From contig JAPXLT010000004.1 of the NCBI GenBank assembly GCA_033809415.1, forward strand, positions 1-40,992: a stretch of DNA of 40,992 nt, in the 5' to 3' direction. Shown piece after piece: positions 25,963 to 33,892 of this stretch (its first letter is position 1; the number at the start of each line of letters is the position of its first letter). The translations under genes and the position numbers were made by a program. Origin of the DNA: JAQVUB01 sp033809415. Its GTDB lineage: Bacteria > Verrucomicrobiota > Lentisphaeria > Oligosphaerales > Oligosphaeraceae. The notes beneath the pieces were generated by a model, which was given only the letters and a program-made list of their open reading frames with translations, was not told where the DNA came from and made no database searches.

Positions 25963-28900
25963 TCATTCAATTGAAAAGGTCTTTTCTGCCGTTTTTCCGG
26001 AGATTAGCTCCCTTGCCCGCAGGCGCCATTTTCCCTGCTGTTCATTCAGGCTAAGCTGCAAGGTCGCCGAGCAGCTCCCGTTTTCCGCCAGGAGATTTTT
26101 GCTGTAGTGCCTTACCGTTTTGTTTTCGGGATTCACCAGCTCGATGCGGAATGCATGAGCAGAGGGTGCTTTGGAATCTGCCAGAATGTCCAGTTTGTAG
26201 GAAACGGCATCTCCCCGGCAGTATGTCTCCTTGTCCAGGGAAAGCTCGAGTCCCGTCACCTTGTAAGGGGAAAGGGCGAAAACCTTCGCCTGCCCTCCGG
26301 ACAGCTTGACGGGGGCTTGTTTGCACAATCCATGGTACTTGTTGCCTCTTACGTCGTAGATGTGAGCCTCGCGCGGGAAAACAACCGTGGCTTCCTTTTC
26401 GGAGTTGTCTGTCGTCAGGTAATCCTTCAAGAGGCAGGCGTATTCCATTTCACCGTTTTTAAAGAAAACGACTTCCGTGCTTCCCAGGTCATGATTATTC
26501 GAGTCAAGAATTCTTAATTTGGGCTTGACACCTGCCAGCTCCAGGATTTCCCTTATTTTCTCCCTCTTTTCCGCTTCCTGCCCTTTCATCCTGAGCGAGA
26601 ACACGTAGTCATCAAGAAAATCATGCAGGCAGACCGCTTTTCCTTGGCCGTACTCGTGGACTTTCAGCCTTGCGGCGTCGCCGAACATCTCCTGCAACAA
26701 GGAGCATGGCAGGCTTTTGCAATGTTCGTCCATGACGCCGGGAACACGGTCGGCAATCACCATGCCCCCATGCTGGACAAACGCCTTTATTTCCTCCGAT
26801 TCCTTCTGGGACAACGCTTTTGCATAGGGCAGGATCAGGACTTTATACTTTCCTTCCTTAAGCACCCCGGATTTCACTTGTTCATGGGCGACAAACTCAT
26901 ATTGCAGCCCTATGTCCTCGAGGACCGTCATCAACGCCTGCTGCGACCGGTACAGCGGGTAGCTCGATCCAAACTGCGTCGGCGTGTCCGGTGCTGACAG
27001 GCAATCCGTTATGACGCTTTCCTCCGGGAACTTTTCGGGCGGCAGCTGCGCCTTTGCATCAATGGTCGCCGCATGGACGGAATAAGGCGCATGATAAATC
27101 GCGATTTTGTCATGCGTTCTTGCACAGTTCATCAGCAGCTTTCCGATGCCTCGCTTGATTTCATTGATCTCCTCCAAGGCCTGTGAAAAATAGGGCAGCG
27201 GCTCGAAATCCGGCGCAAGTGCCCCGGTCGAGGAATTCCTTGCAGCGATTCCCACCCACCAATAAACGCCGTTCATGCCGTTGAATAGGGACTGCCATGG
27301 AATGAACCGGTTGAAATTCTCCGCCCGCCAATACGAGCCGAACCATATTCCCCTTGGCGCATTCCGGTTTTTTATGAAGCATCTCGCCAATTCCTGCTCG
27401 TCGTCCCGCCAATGCCACTTGCCGAAATATGGATTGCAAAAATCGAGTTCCCGCATCAGGCTCCACCAGTCATAGCCATTGTAGCTGCTGGTGACATTGG
27501 GTTCGTCAAAGCCGACGACCGCCTCGGGGGCAAGTTCGAGGATTGCATCCCGGGAAAAGCAGTTGATTTCGGTGAAGACCTGCTCCATATGCATCCGGTG
27601 ATCTGCCCACGGGGCGAAATTGCCGTGCTTTTTCGCCTGGATGAAGGTCATCGCCCGCACTTCATCCCATGACTGGAAACCGGTTCCCCACTCCTTGTTC
27701 AATGCATCCAGGCTTTGATATTCCTTTTTCAGGTATTCCTGGAAATGTTTCTGGCATGTCGGCGAGAAGCAAAGATCGAGCGGCGTGATGCAGCGCAGCG
27801 GCGACAATCCGCCATTGATATGCAAACTGTAATAGGGACTGTACGGTTTGTTGAGTTGAACATCTTCTTGCAGGCTTTTTTTCAGTTCTGCTCGGAATTC
27901 CGGGTCCGTGAAGCAGGGGATTCTTACCAGGTCGTCCTGGGCCATTTTACTGTACCCGTAACCGGGGAAGAAACTTTTTGAAAAATACGGGATGACCCCC
28001 AGATTCGCCTTTGCGGCTTTACAGTAGCGTTCCGCAGATGGACGTGTATAATCAAAATCCACTCCAAGCTCGCGGAACTGCTTCAGCGCCAAATCGCCGA
28101 CATGATTGTCACAAACTTGAATCCACACTGCAAAAAAGTAGTCGTCGATCTTCTGCCATGCAACCGGGAACTCCTTTCGCAGCTCGGAGATTACTTGCTT
28201 GCCATCAGAAAGTTCGGCCTCGATGGTCAGCAGCAATGACAAAGGCTCTTTGATCTCAAAAGAAAAGTCCACCTCCTTGCCACGAGGCGCTGATTTCTCC
28301 TCGGCCATGACTCGTCCGAAATGGTCCAGCATCCGGATTGACAGCCCGGAACCTTTTTCCGGAATCCGGCTCAAGGCAATCCTTCCGCTGACCCTGTCCC
28401 CCGCTTTATAGCTTTCCTTGTCCAGGACGATCTCCCCGATGCTGCATTCGGGGGTAGTCATCACCGAGGTTGATTTCCAGTTCAGCGTCTTGCCGTTCTC
28501 CTTCACCCACACATCCAGAAAATGCAACCCGCCCTTCAGCGTCGGAAGACGGAAGGAGACCTCCTGCTCCCCCCCGGCTAACTTGACTTGGCGTTCTTGC
28601 CTGTCCTCGATAGCATTGTCCCTGTCCCTGACTACCAGCTCGAGTTGGACCTTTTTGTCCATTGCGCCTCGATTCACGATTTTCACGGTCAGCAAATCGC
28701 CGGTAGTCTTCATTTCCGACATGTCAACATCCGGCTCCTTGCGCGCCGCCCAAAGCAGGGCTTTGGCCAGGATGCTATGGTAATAGTCATAATTCAGCGA
28801 CCAGTCCGCATATGCCCTGGCGGGGGTGAGGCTGTGCAGTGTTCCCCATTCCTGCTCGCCATAATTGATTTTTGCCACCCGACCTTCGCCGGACAAGCCG

Positions 28901-29505
28901 AACCCGAAGACCGTTTTCTCATCCAAAGCATCAAGGACCGGCAACGCTTTCAAGGGGACGCTGTCCGTGACAAAGGATGCACTGTCGCTTGTTTTTTGGC
29001 AGGCGAACAAAAAATCTGTTTCCTTGATGCCACGGGGGCATACGTAAACCAGACCAGTCCCTTTGTGGACCTGCTCCTCGATCCACGCACGCAAGTAGTC
29101 CGGGAGAATTTCCCACGATACTTTCCCGATCAGGATCACATCATAAGCCGCCTTTAATTTCTCCCGGATGATCTTGTCGGCCGTCTCGACGGGAACCGAA
29201 TGGGGCAGCCACTTGGGATCCTGGTACATTTCATCATAGCCATGCGTCATCAGCGCAGTACATTCGAGGCTTACCCTATGGGCCAGCTCGACCGTTTCGC
29301 GTTGCCCGAGAGCCGGGGCGATGACCAAGGCCCTTACCTTCCCTCGGCTGTATGGAACCGCCCATTGTATATGGGGGGTGACTACGTTTCCTGAAAGCTT
29401 GTCATAGGGCTGATTCTTATCCAGCATGGCAGTCACCTGGGAATGAACATGGGGAAAAAAGTGAAAAGAAAAAACGCAGGCGTATATCCAATTTCGCAGT
29501 TTCAT
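25963..29505 (-). CDS. GH42-like (beta-galactosidase-type) large secreted protein
   Basis: The start is the ATG at 29505, with GAGGA 5 bases upstream; the longer frame to 29550 translates a repeat. The product has 1180 residues with a probable signal peptide (MKLRNWIYACVFSFHFFPHV). Residues ~55-240 are flavodoxin/amidotransferase-like (VRALVIAPALGQRE, YDVILIGKVSWE). ~260-460 are Ig-like beta domains. ~460-790 form a GH42-type barrel, best seen at CFSPTCQKHFQEYLKKEYQS, then LDALNKEWGTGFQSWDEV, and at GYDWWSLMRE. ~800-960 resemble the GH42 trimerisation domain (YKVLILPYAKALSQKE), and a C-terminal beta region follows. Where GH42 enzymes have an Asn-Glu or Asp-Glu acid/base I read His562-Ile-Asn564-Gly565, so activity is doubtful or uses other residues. 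An inactive glycan-binding relative is possible. Confidence 0.8.
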   Translation of the reverse strand: MKLRNWIYACVFSFHFFPHVHSQVTAMLDKNQPYDKLSGNVVTPHIQWAVPYSRGKVRALVIAPALGQRETVELAHRVSLECTALMTHGYDEMYQDPKWLPHSVPVETADKIIREKLKAAYDVILIGKVSWEILPDYLRAWIEEQVHKGTGLVYVCPRGIKETDFLFACQKTSDSASFVTDSVPLKALPVLDALDEKTVFGFGLSGEGRVAKINYGEQEWGTLHSLTPARAYADWSLNYDYYHSILAKALLWAARKEPDVDMSEMKTTGDLLTVKIVNRGAMDKKVQLELVVRDRDNAIEDRQERQVKLAGGEQEVSFRLPTLKGGLHFLDVWVKENGKTLNWKSTSVMTTPECSIGEIVLDKESYKAGDRVSGRIALSRIPEKGSGLSIRMLDHFGRVMAEEKSAPRGKEVDFSFEIKEPLSLLLTIEAELSDGKQVISELRKEFPVAWQKIDDYFFAVWIQVCDNHVGDLALKQFRELGVDFDYTRPSAERYCKAAKANLGVIPYFSKSFFPGYGYSKMAQDDLVRIPCFTDPEFRAELKKSLQEDVQLNKPYSPYYSLHINGGLSPLRCITPLDLCFSPTCQKHFQEYLKKEYQSLDALNKEWGTGFQSWDEVRAMTFIQAKKHGNFAPWADHRMHMEQVFTEINCFSRDAILELAPEAVVGFDEPNVTSSYNGYDWWSLMRELDFCNPYFGKWHWRDDEQELARCFIKNRNAPRGIWFGSYWRAENFNRFIPWQSLFNGMNGVYWWVGIAARNSSTGALAPDFEPLPYFSQALEEINEIKRGIGKLLMNCARTHDKIAIYHAPYSVHAATIDAKAQLPPEKFPEESVITDCLSAPDTPTQFGSSYPLYRSQQALMTVLEDIGLQYEFVAHEQVKSGVLKEGKYKVLILPYAKALSQKESEEIKAFVQHGGMVIADRVPGVMDEHCKSLPCSLLQEMFGDAARLKVHEYGQGKAVCLHDFLDDYVFSLRMKGQEAEKREKIREILELAGVKPKLRILDSNNHDLGSTEVVFFKNGEMEYACLLKDYLTTDNSEKEATVVFPREAHIYDVRGNKYHGLCKQAPVKLSGGQAKVFALSPYKVTGLELSLDKETYCRGDAVSYKLDILADSKAPSAHAFRIELVNPENKTVRHYSKNLLAENGSCSATLQLSLNEQQGKWRLRARELISGKTAEKTFSIE

Positions 29506-29528
29506 CGGATTCCTCAGAATTTTTAACA

Positions 29529-29573
29529 ACGAAAAGACACGAAAAAGCACGAAAATTTTTCGTGTCTTTTCGT
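29529..29573 (-). terminator. Repeat-derived hairpin behind the FAD oxidoreductase gene
   Basis: ACGAAAAGACACGAAAAA (29529-29546) pairs perfectly with TTTTTCGTGTCTTTTCGT (29556-29573), an 18-bp stem with a 9-base loop. The arms are two copies of block c in opposite orientation. It lies between the stop of the FAD gene (29623) and the start of the GH42-like gene (29505), both on the minus strand, so it probably ends the first transcript. Confidence 0.65.
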
Positions 29574-29622
29574 GTGGTTCGTGGTTAAAAAATCCTTTTT
29601 GGACACGGACTACTTAACCACG

Positions 29623-30792
29623 TTAGGCTTCATTCCGGTGAATGATGACTCCACATTTCCGCAAAGTCTTTTGCAAGTCCTCGACTGGCACTTGATCCGG
29701 CGTGATATTCCGATGCGCAGCGATGGCGGCTGCCGCACCCGCTGCCTGGCCGGTCAGAGCAGCAACTGGGATGACCCGCACTTTTTCAACCGCTTCACCT
29801 CGCACGGAAATACAACGCCCTGCCGCAAGAATGCCGCGCAATTTTTCCGGAAGCAAAATCGAGTACGGCAGTTCCATGAGCGGTGCAGGCTCACGCCAAT
29901 CTCCAATCACACCTATGGAATCATGGCAGGACTCGGGAACAGCATCCCCATTTAAAATCGTTTTCCCGCGAATGAAAAAAGTGGTGCGAAAATCAGCCTG
30001 CGAGGGCAGCAGCAAAGGAAAGATGCTTGTACAGTCTGTTCCCTGATAACGCTTCCGGAGAAGCTCTCGTGATTGCAACACAAATTCGCTCACCTGACGC
30101 CCGGAGATTCCCCGGAAACGTTCCGGGTTTTCAGCTTGAATAGGCATGTTGATCACAACACGAGACAAGCCATCGGCCAGATTATGAAAATTAGCCTTCG
30201 CCGCCGGATCATGTTCTATCGCCCAAATCGAGAGCATATTGGGACAGTCCATGCAGGCGCCGCCGGCGCGACGTATCACATCCGCGTCACCACTGGCATC
30301 AACAAAGCATTTCGCCGCGATGCGGATTCGCCCGCTTTTATTTTCCACCTCGATAGCGCAGACCCTGTTTTGCGAATCGGTTTCAGGCATGCAAAACAAA
30401 GTGTCCAGCCAGATGTCAACACCGGAGGCCTGAAGCTTCTCATCCAACCGCAAGACAAAACTCGCCGGGGAAAACTTGGAAGCGTAGCGCTCCCTAAATC
30501 CCTTCGGCTCTGGAGAATCCCAACCATCGGGAATAGCCCCCGGACCATAATGCATGGCATCCTCGAGAAATTCCTCTGCAATGCCACCAATGATCTTATG
30601 CCCATAACCGTCGCAGATCGGAAGAAAGATGTAGACCAGACCGCTGGTGGCAAGCCCACCGGGAAAGATCGTCTTCTCAATCAAAATCGTCTTTGCTCCG
30701 CTGCGAGCAGCTTGCAAAGCCGCAGCGCAACCCGCAACCCCGCCGCCGATCACGGCAACGTCATATTGCATATTCGCCCGTATGCTGGTCAT
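29623..30792 (-). CDS. FAD-dependent oxidoreductase (FAD_oxidored family)
   Basis: The start is the ATG at 30792, with AGGAG 8 bases upstream; the frame is open to 30843. The product has 389 residues with no signal peptide. The N-terminus shows the dinucleotide-binding fold YDVAVIGGGVAGCAAALQAA (GxGxxG at 16-21), with Glu39 at the end of strand 2 to hold the ribose. DASGDADVIRRAG lies mid-protein, and the C-terminal LRGILAAGRCISV.. and AALTGQAAGAAAAIA segments complete the FAD site. This is the PF12831-type architecture common near sugar-degradation genes in this phylum; the substrate is unknown. It stands alone between two hairpin terminators, so it is probably a single transcription unit. 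Confidence 0.88.
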   Translation of the reverse strand: MTSIRANMQYDVAVIGGGVAGCAAALQAARSGAKTILIEKTIFPGGLATSGLVYIFLPICDGYGHKIIGGIAEEFLEDAMHYGPGAIPDGWDSPEPKGFRERYASKFSPASFVLRLDEKLQASGVDIWLDTLFCMPETDSQNRVCAIEVENKSGRIRIAAKCFVDASGDADVIRRAGGACMDCPNMLSIWAIEHDPAAKANFHNLADGLSRVVINMPIQAENPERFRGISGRQVSEFVLQSRELLRKRYQGTDCTSIFPLLLPSQADFRTTFFIRGKTILNGDAVPESCHDSIGVIGDWREPAPLMELPYSILLPEKLRGILAAGRCISVRGEAVEKVRVIPVAALTGQAAGAAAAIAAHRNITPDQVPVEDLQKTLRKCGVIIHRNEA

Positions 30793-30903
30793 ATCATCAC
30801 TCCTACTTTGTGATAAAGTAATTTCATAAACAATATCTTTCAATCAAGAATAATCCTTATTTTATTATAAAAAAGTCCCAGTTACGGAGAAAACAATTTT
30901 TTA

Positions 30904-30951
30904 AACAACGAAAGGCACGAAAATTTCGTGTTTTTCGTGCCTTTCGTTGTT
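30904..30951 (-). terminator. Repeat-derived hairpin behind the DUF1284 gene
   Basis: AACAACGAAAGGCACGAAAA (30904-30923) pairs perfectly with the arm at 30932-30951, a 20-bp stem with an 8-base loop, flanked by T and A runs. It begins 16 bases after the stop at 30968-30970. Two opposed copies of block c form the arms. It probably terminates the minus-strand transcript before the FAD gene. Confidence 0.7.
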
Positions 30952-30967
30952 AAAAAACCTTCGTTGC

Positions 30968-31981
30968 TTATGATCGGGGCAGCCCCAGGTTGTCGTCTGC
31001 GGCTAATCGATAGCGACTTTCTTCCGGCGGGGTTTGGGACGAAGCACAGATAGACCACGCCTCGTGGGTCTTGCAGTTGGTCTTGAAGGCACAAACCGCC
31101 TTTACATCAGGAATACGGGCAAACACCAGCTGGTAAAGTTGTCCTGCCGGCACCTTGTCGCCATAGTCTAATCCCAGCAACTGCAAAGTATCCAAGTCCT
31201 TCTTCTGGTCGCGCAACCCCATGCCGCAAGCCATCGAGCAGAGGCCGCTGTCCGGGTCATAACCGCTGCAAGGGGGGCAAATCTGGCAGGGACCTGGAAT
31301 CAATTCGATGATGATGGACGGATCACGTCGGCACGTTTCGACGGCCTCGTAGAGATTGTCTTCCAAAATCGGTGCGTATTCTCCGGGTCGGCAGTTGGCG
31401 GTGAAGCAGGCCATGCAAAGCAGATGATGCGGGCGAATCTGCAAGATACGCTGCTCGTACATGGCTTCGGCTGTTTCCTTCTTGCACTTCTCTCGCGTCG
31501 CCAGATCACGTCCCGGCATCAACGTGTCGATCACCTTGGCGAGGCCACGTTCATAATTGCCGCTGCTGCCATGACGGCAACCCTGCCAGGCAGGCGCAGT
31601 CACCTGCTCGAAGCAGCAGATGTCCTGCACCGCCGCAATGCCGACGTCAGGGCGCGTCAGGTGCCGTAGCAGATCGCAGGCCGGCACTTCGGCACCTGGC
31701 AGCAGCCCCAGGCGCTGCAAGACAGTCAAATCGCGCCGCTGGTTGAAGGACTTGCCTTCCGGGGTGTCATAGGCATCGCCGGGGTTCTGGAAGCGAAACG
31801 TCGATTCCACGTCACAACGTAACTTCAACACGCAATAGGGATTGGTCGTTATGCGCTCCTCGAGTTCATCCAGCTTTTCCTCAAAATAATAAGGCTCGCG
31901 GTTCTGGCGCCCGAGTCGGCAGACTAGGCACAGCAGCTGATAGGGGCGGATTTCCATAATGTCTGCGGACTGGACGGGCAT
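30968..31981 (-). CDS. Tandem DUF1284 protein, putative metal or Fe-S binding
   Basis: A strong ribosome site AGGAGG lies 7 bases before the ATG at 31981; the product has 337 residues. It appears to be two DUF1284 domains fused. Each half begins with the family hallmark: IRPYQLLCLVC at 11-21 and IRPHHLLCMAC at 182-192. The second half keeps the Cys cluster GPCQICPPCSG (Cys232, 235, 238), plus Cys248 and Cys252. The first half has diverged and keeps fewer Cys (18, 21, 50, 56, 102, 122, 123, 135). DUF1284 proteins are normally ~100-150 residues with one domain. Many spaced Cys and two HxLLC motifs suggest iron-sulfur or zinc binding, which is inference. It follows SulP on the same strand, but a repeat hairpin intervenes. 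Confidence 0.75.
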   Translation of the reverse strand: MPVQSADIMEIRPYQLLCLVCRLGRQNREPYYFEEKLDELEERITTNPYCVLKLRCDVESTFRFQNPGDAYDTPEGKSFNQRRDLTVLQRLGLLPGAEVPACDLLRHLTRPDVGIAAVQDICCFEQVTAPAWQGCRHGSSGNYERGLAKVIDTLMPGRDLATREKCKKETAEAMYEQRILQIRPHHLLCMACFTANCRPGEYAPILEDNLYEAVETCRRDPSIIIELIPGPCQICPPCSGYDPDSGLCSMACGMGLRDQKKDLDTLQLLGLDYGDKVPAGQLYQLVFARIPDVKAVCAFKTNCKTHEAWSICASSQTPPEESRYRLAADDNLGLPRS

Positions 31982-32058
31982 CTTAAACCTCCTGGGGACT
32001 GACTCGGGAACAACACTCGTTACTTAAAACTTTTTTAACAACGAAAAGACACGAAAAG

Positions 32059-32094
32059 CCACGAACCTTTCGTGCCTTTTCGTGTGGTTCGTGG
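32059..32094 (-). terminator. Repeat-derived hairpin behind the SulP gene
   Basis: CCACGAACC (32059-32067) pairs with GGTTCGTGG (32086-32094). An alternative stem CACGAAAAG/CTTTTCGTG overlaps it. The repeat edge (AAAAAAATAG) touches the SulP stop codon at 32107-32109. Whole repeat extent is about 32031-32104. Confidence 0.55.
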
Positions 32095-32106
32095 TAAAAA
32101 AATAGC

Positions 32107-33798
32107 TCAATGTTCAGTGGGTGCCTGCCTTGCCGTTGCCAGTAAGGCCAAGGCTTGGGATAACGTGACCTGGTACATCCGGTCGCCAAGCAACTCCTTC
32201 CAGCCGGCGCGTTCGACGATGTCCCGCACCGCTGCCTTCATCCCGCAGAACAGGAATTGCACGCCTGTAACTTCAGTGTCGTGCATCAGATCAGTCAACA
32301 TGGACACGGCCACGCCATCAATGTCATTGACGCCAGACATGTCCAGCACCACCCAGCGGACCGACGGCTGCTGCACCAGCTGGGTTCGAATCCGCTCCTC
32401 GACAAAACCGGCATTGACGAAATACAGGCTCGAGTCAATGCGTAATATGACCACGTCAGGATCGACAGCGGCATCCGGATAGCGGCGCAAGTCACGGAAC
32501 TCGTGTTCGCCGACCCGTCCCAGCACAGCCAGGTGTGGCCGTGCGCTGCGCCGGATGAACAAAGCCAATGAAAAAACGATACCAGCAACCAGCCCCTTGT
32601 CCATGCCTAGGAGCAAGGTGACCAGGAAGGTCACAATATATATCCAGCCATCAGCCTTCTTGACAGTGAACAGACGGCGCGCCTCCTGGAAATCAATTAG
32701 GCCGACGACGGCGGACATGATGATGGCAGCCAACACGGCGTTAGGGAGGTGCGTGAACAGCGGGGTCAGGAACATCATCGTCAACAGCACCAGCGCTGCG
32801 GTGAACACCGCAGCCAATGGTGTCCGCGCACCGGCTTGGTAGTTGACCGCCGTACGTGAAAAACCGCCCGCCACCGGATATCCGGAAAACAGCCCCGCGA
32901 CCACGTTGGCCATGCCCAGGCCAACCAGCTCACGGTTGGCGTCAATGCGGTATTTCTCCCGGGTTGCAATCCATTTGGCAACGGCAATCGATTCCATGAC
33001 GCCGATGAAGACGATGGTCAACGCCGACGGCAGGAGAGAACACAGGCTTTCCAGCGAGATAGCCGGCGGGTTCCACCTGGGCAGACCGCTGGGAACGGCG
33101 CCGACAGCCCGCACACCATGCTCTTCCAAACCAAACCACCAGACTAGCAAAATCGACACCGCGATGACCGGCAAGGTGACCGGGAAGCGCCATCCTCGAT
33201 AACGCGCCAGCAGCACCACCACGGTCGCCGTCAAGCCAATGACCAATGTCAGCCCATGCACATCACCGGCCTTGCGAATCACCTCGAACAGCAAAGCCAC
33301 AGCCGAATTTCCCCCTGAAGTCTTCACTCCCAGCAACTGCGGCAACTGGCTCAGACCGATCATGATGGCACCGGCTGAAGTAAATCCACTGACGACAGCA
33401 TGCGAGACAAAGTTGATCAAAAAGCCAGCCCGGAACAAGCCCAGGGCGACCTGGAGTGCGCCGACCAGCAAGGCCAGAAGCGCTGCCGTAGCAGCAACCG
33501 TGGCGACGTCAGCACCAGCGTCGATCAGCCTCGAGCAGGCGTCAGCCGTCAACAGGGAAACAATAGCCACCGGGCCGACCGCCAGCTGGCGTGATGTCCC
33601 AAAAAACGCGTATGCCAGCAAAGGCAATGTCGCCGCACACAGTCCGTACACAGGGGGTAATCCGGCAAGCATCGCATAGGCCATGGCCTGCGGCACCAGC
33701 ATGACGGCTACGATCAGGCCAGCCAGGGCATCGCCACGAAGTTCCTGCTTGCCGTAACCAAGCAACCAGGATGGAACCGAAAATATGCGTTTTTTCAT
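32107..33798 (-). CDS. SulP-family sulfate/anion transporter with STAS domain
   Basis: The start is the ATG at 33798 (MKKRIFSVPSWLLGYGKQEL), preferred over 33828 because the extra codons come from repeat sequence; the ribosome site is weak. The product has 563 residues. The N-terminal ~430 residues contain many membrane helices, including the family motif VPQAMAYAMLAGLPPVYGLC near residues 34-53. The cytoplasmic STAS domain (~440-550) includes VVLDMSGVNDIDGVAVSML, the usual Asp-containing loop. It should move sulfate or another inorganic anion across the inner membrane. It lies directly downstream of the CstB-like gene, so export or import of oxidised sulfur is plausible. A hairpin sits 15 bases upstream of the start. 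Confidence 0.92.
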   Translation of the reverse strand: MKKRIFSVPSWLLGYGKQELRGDALAGLIVAVMLVPQAMAYAMLAGLPPVYGLCAATLPLLAYAFFGTSRQLAVGPVAIVSLLTADACSRLIDAGADVATVAATAALLALLVGALQVALGLFRAGFLINFVSHAVVSGFTSAGAIMIGLSQLPQLLGVKTSGGNSAVALLFEVIRKAGDVHGLTLVIGLTATVVVLLARYRGWRFPVTLPVIAVSILLVWWFGLEEHGVRAVGAVPSGLPRWNPPAISLESLCSLLPSALTIVFIGVMESIAVAKWIATREKYRIDANRELVGLGMANVVAGLFSGYPVAGGFSRTAVNYQAGARTPLAAVFTAALVLLTMMFLTPLFTHLPNAVLAAIIMSAVVGLIDFQEARRLFTVKKADGWIYIVTFLVTLLLGMDKGLVAGIVFSLALFIRRSARPHLAVLGRVGEHEFRDLRRYPDAAVDPDVVILRIDSSLYFVNAGFVEERIRTQLVQQPSVRWVVLDMSGVNDIDGVAVSMLTDLMHDTEVTGVQFLFCGMKAAVRDIVERAGWKELLGDRMYQVTLSQALALLATARQAPTEH

Positions 33799-33812
33799 GA
33801 TTACAAACTTTC

Positions 33813-33857
33813 GACGCCAAGGTGCCAAGAAAAAAGAATCTTGGCGTCCTTGGCGTC
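33813..33857 (-). terminator. Palindromic CTTGGCGTC repeat hairpin
   Basis: GACGCCAAGG (33813-33822) pairs with CCTTGGCGTC (33848-33857) and GCCAAG (33824-33829) with CTTGGC (33840-33845), leaving a small internal bulge. It lies between the stop of the CstB-like gene (33893) and the SulP start (33798). The same CTTGGCGTCTTGGCGGTTCA words occur at 1520. It may terminate or attenuate read-through into SulP. Confidence 0.6.
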
Positions 33858-33892
33858 TTGGCGGTTCAATAGGCTGATATTTTTGGGGGCGA

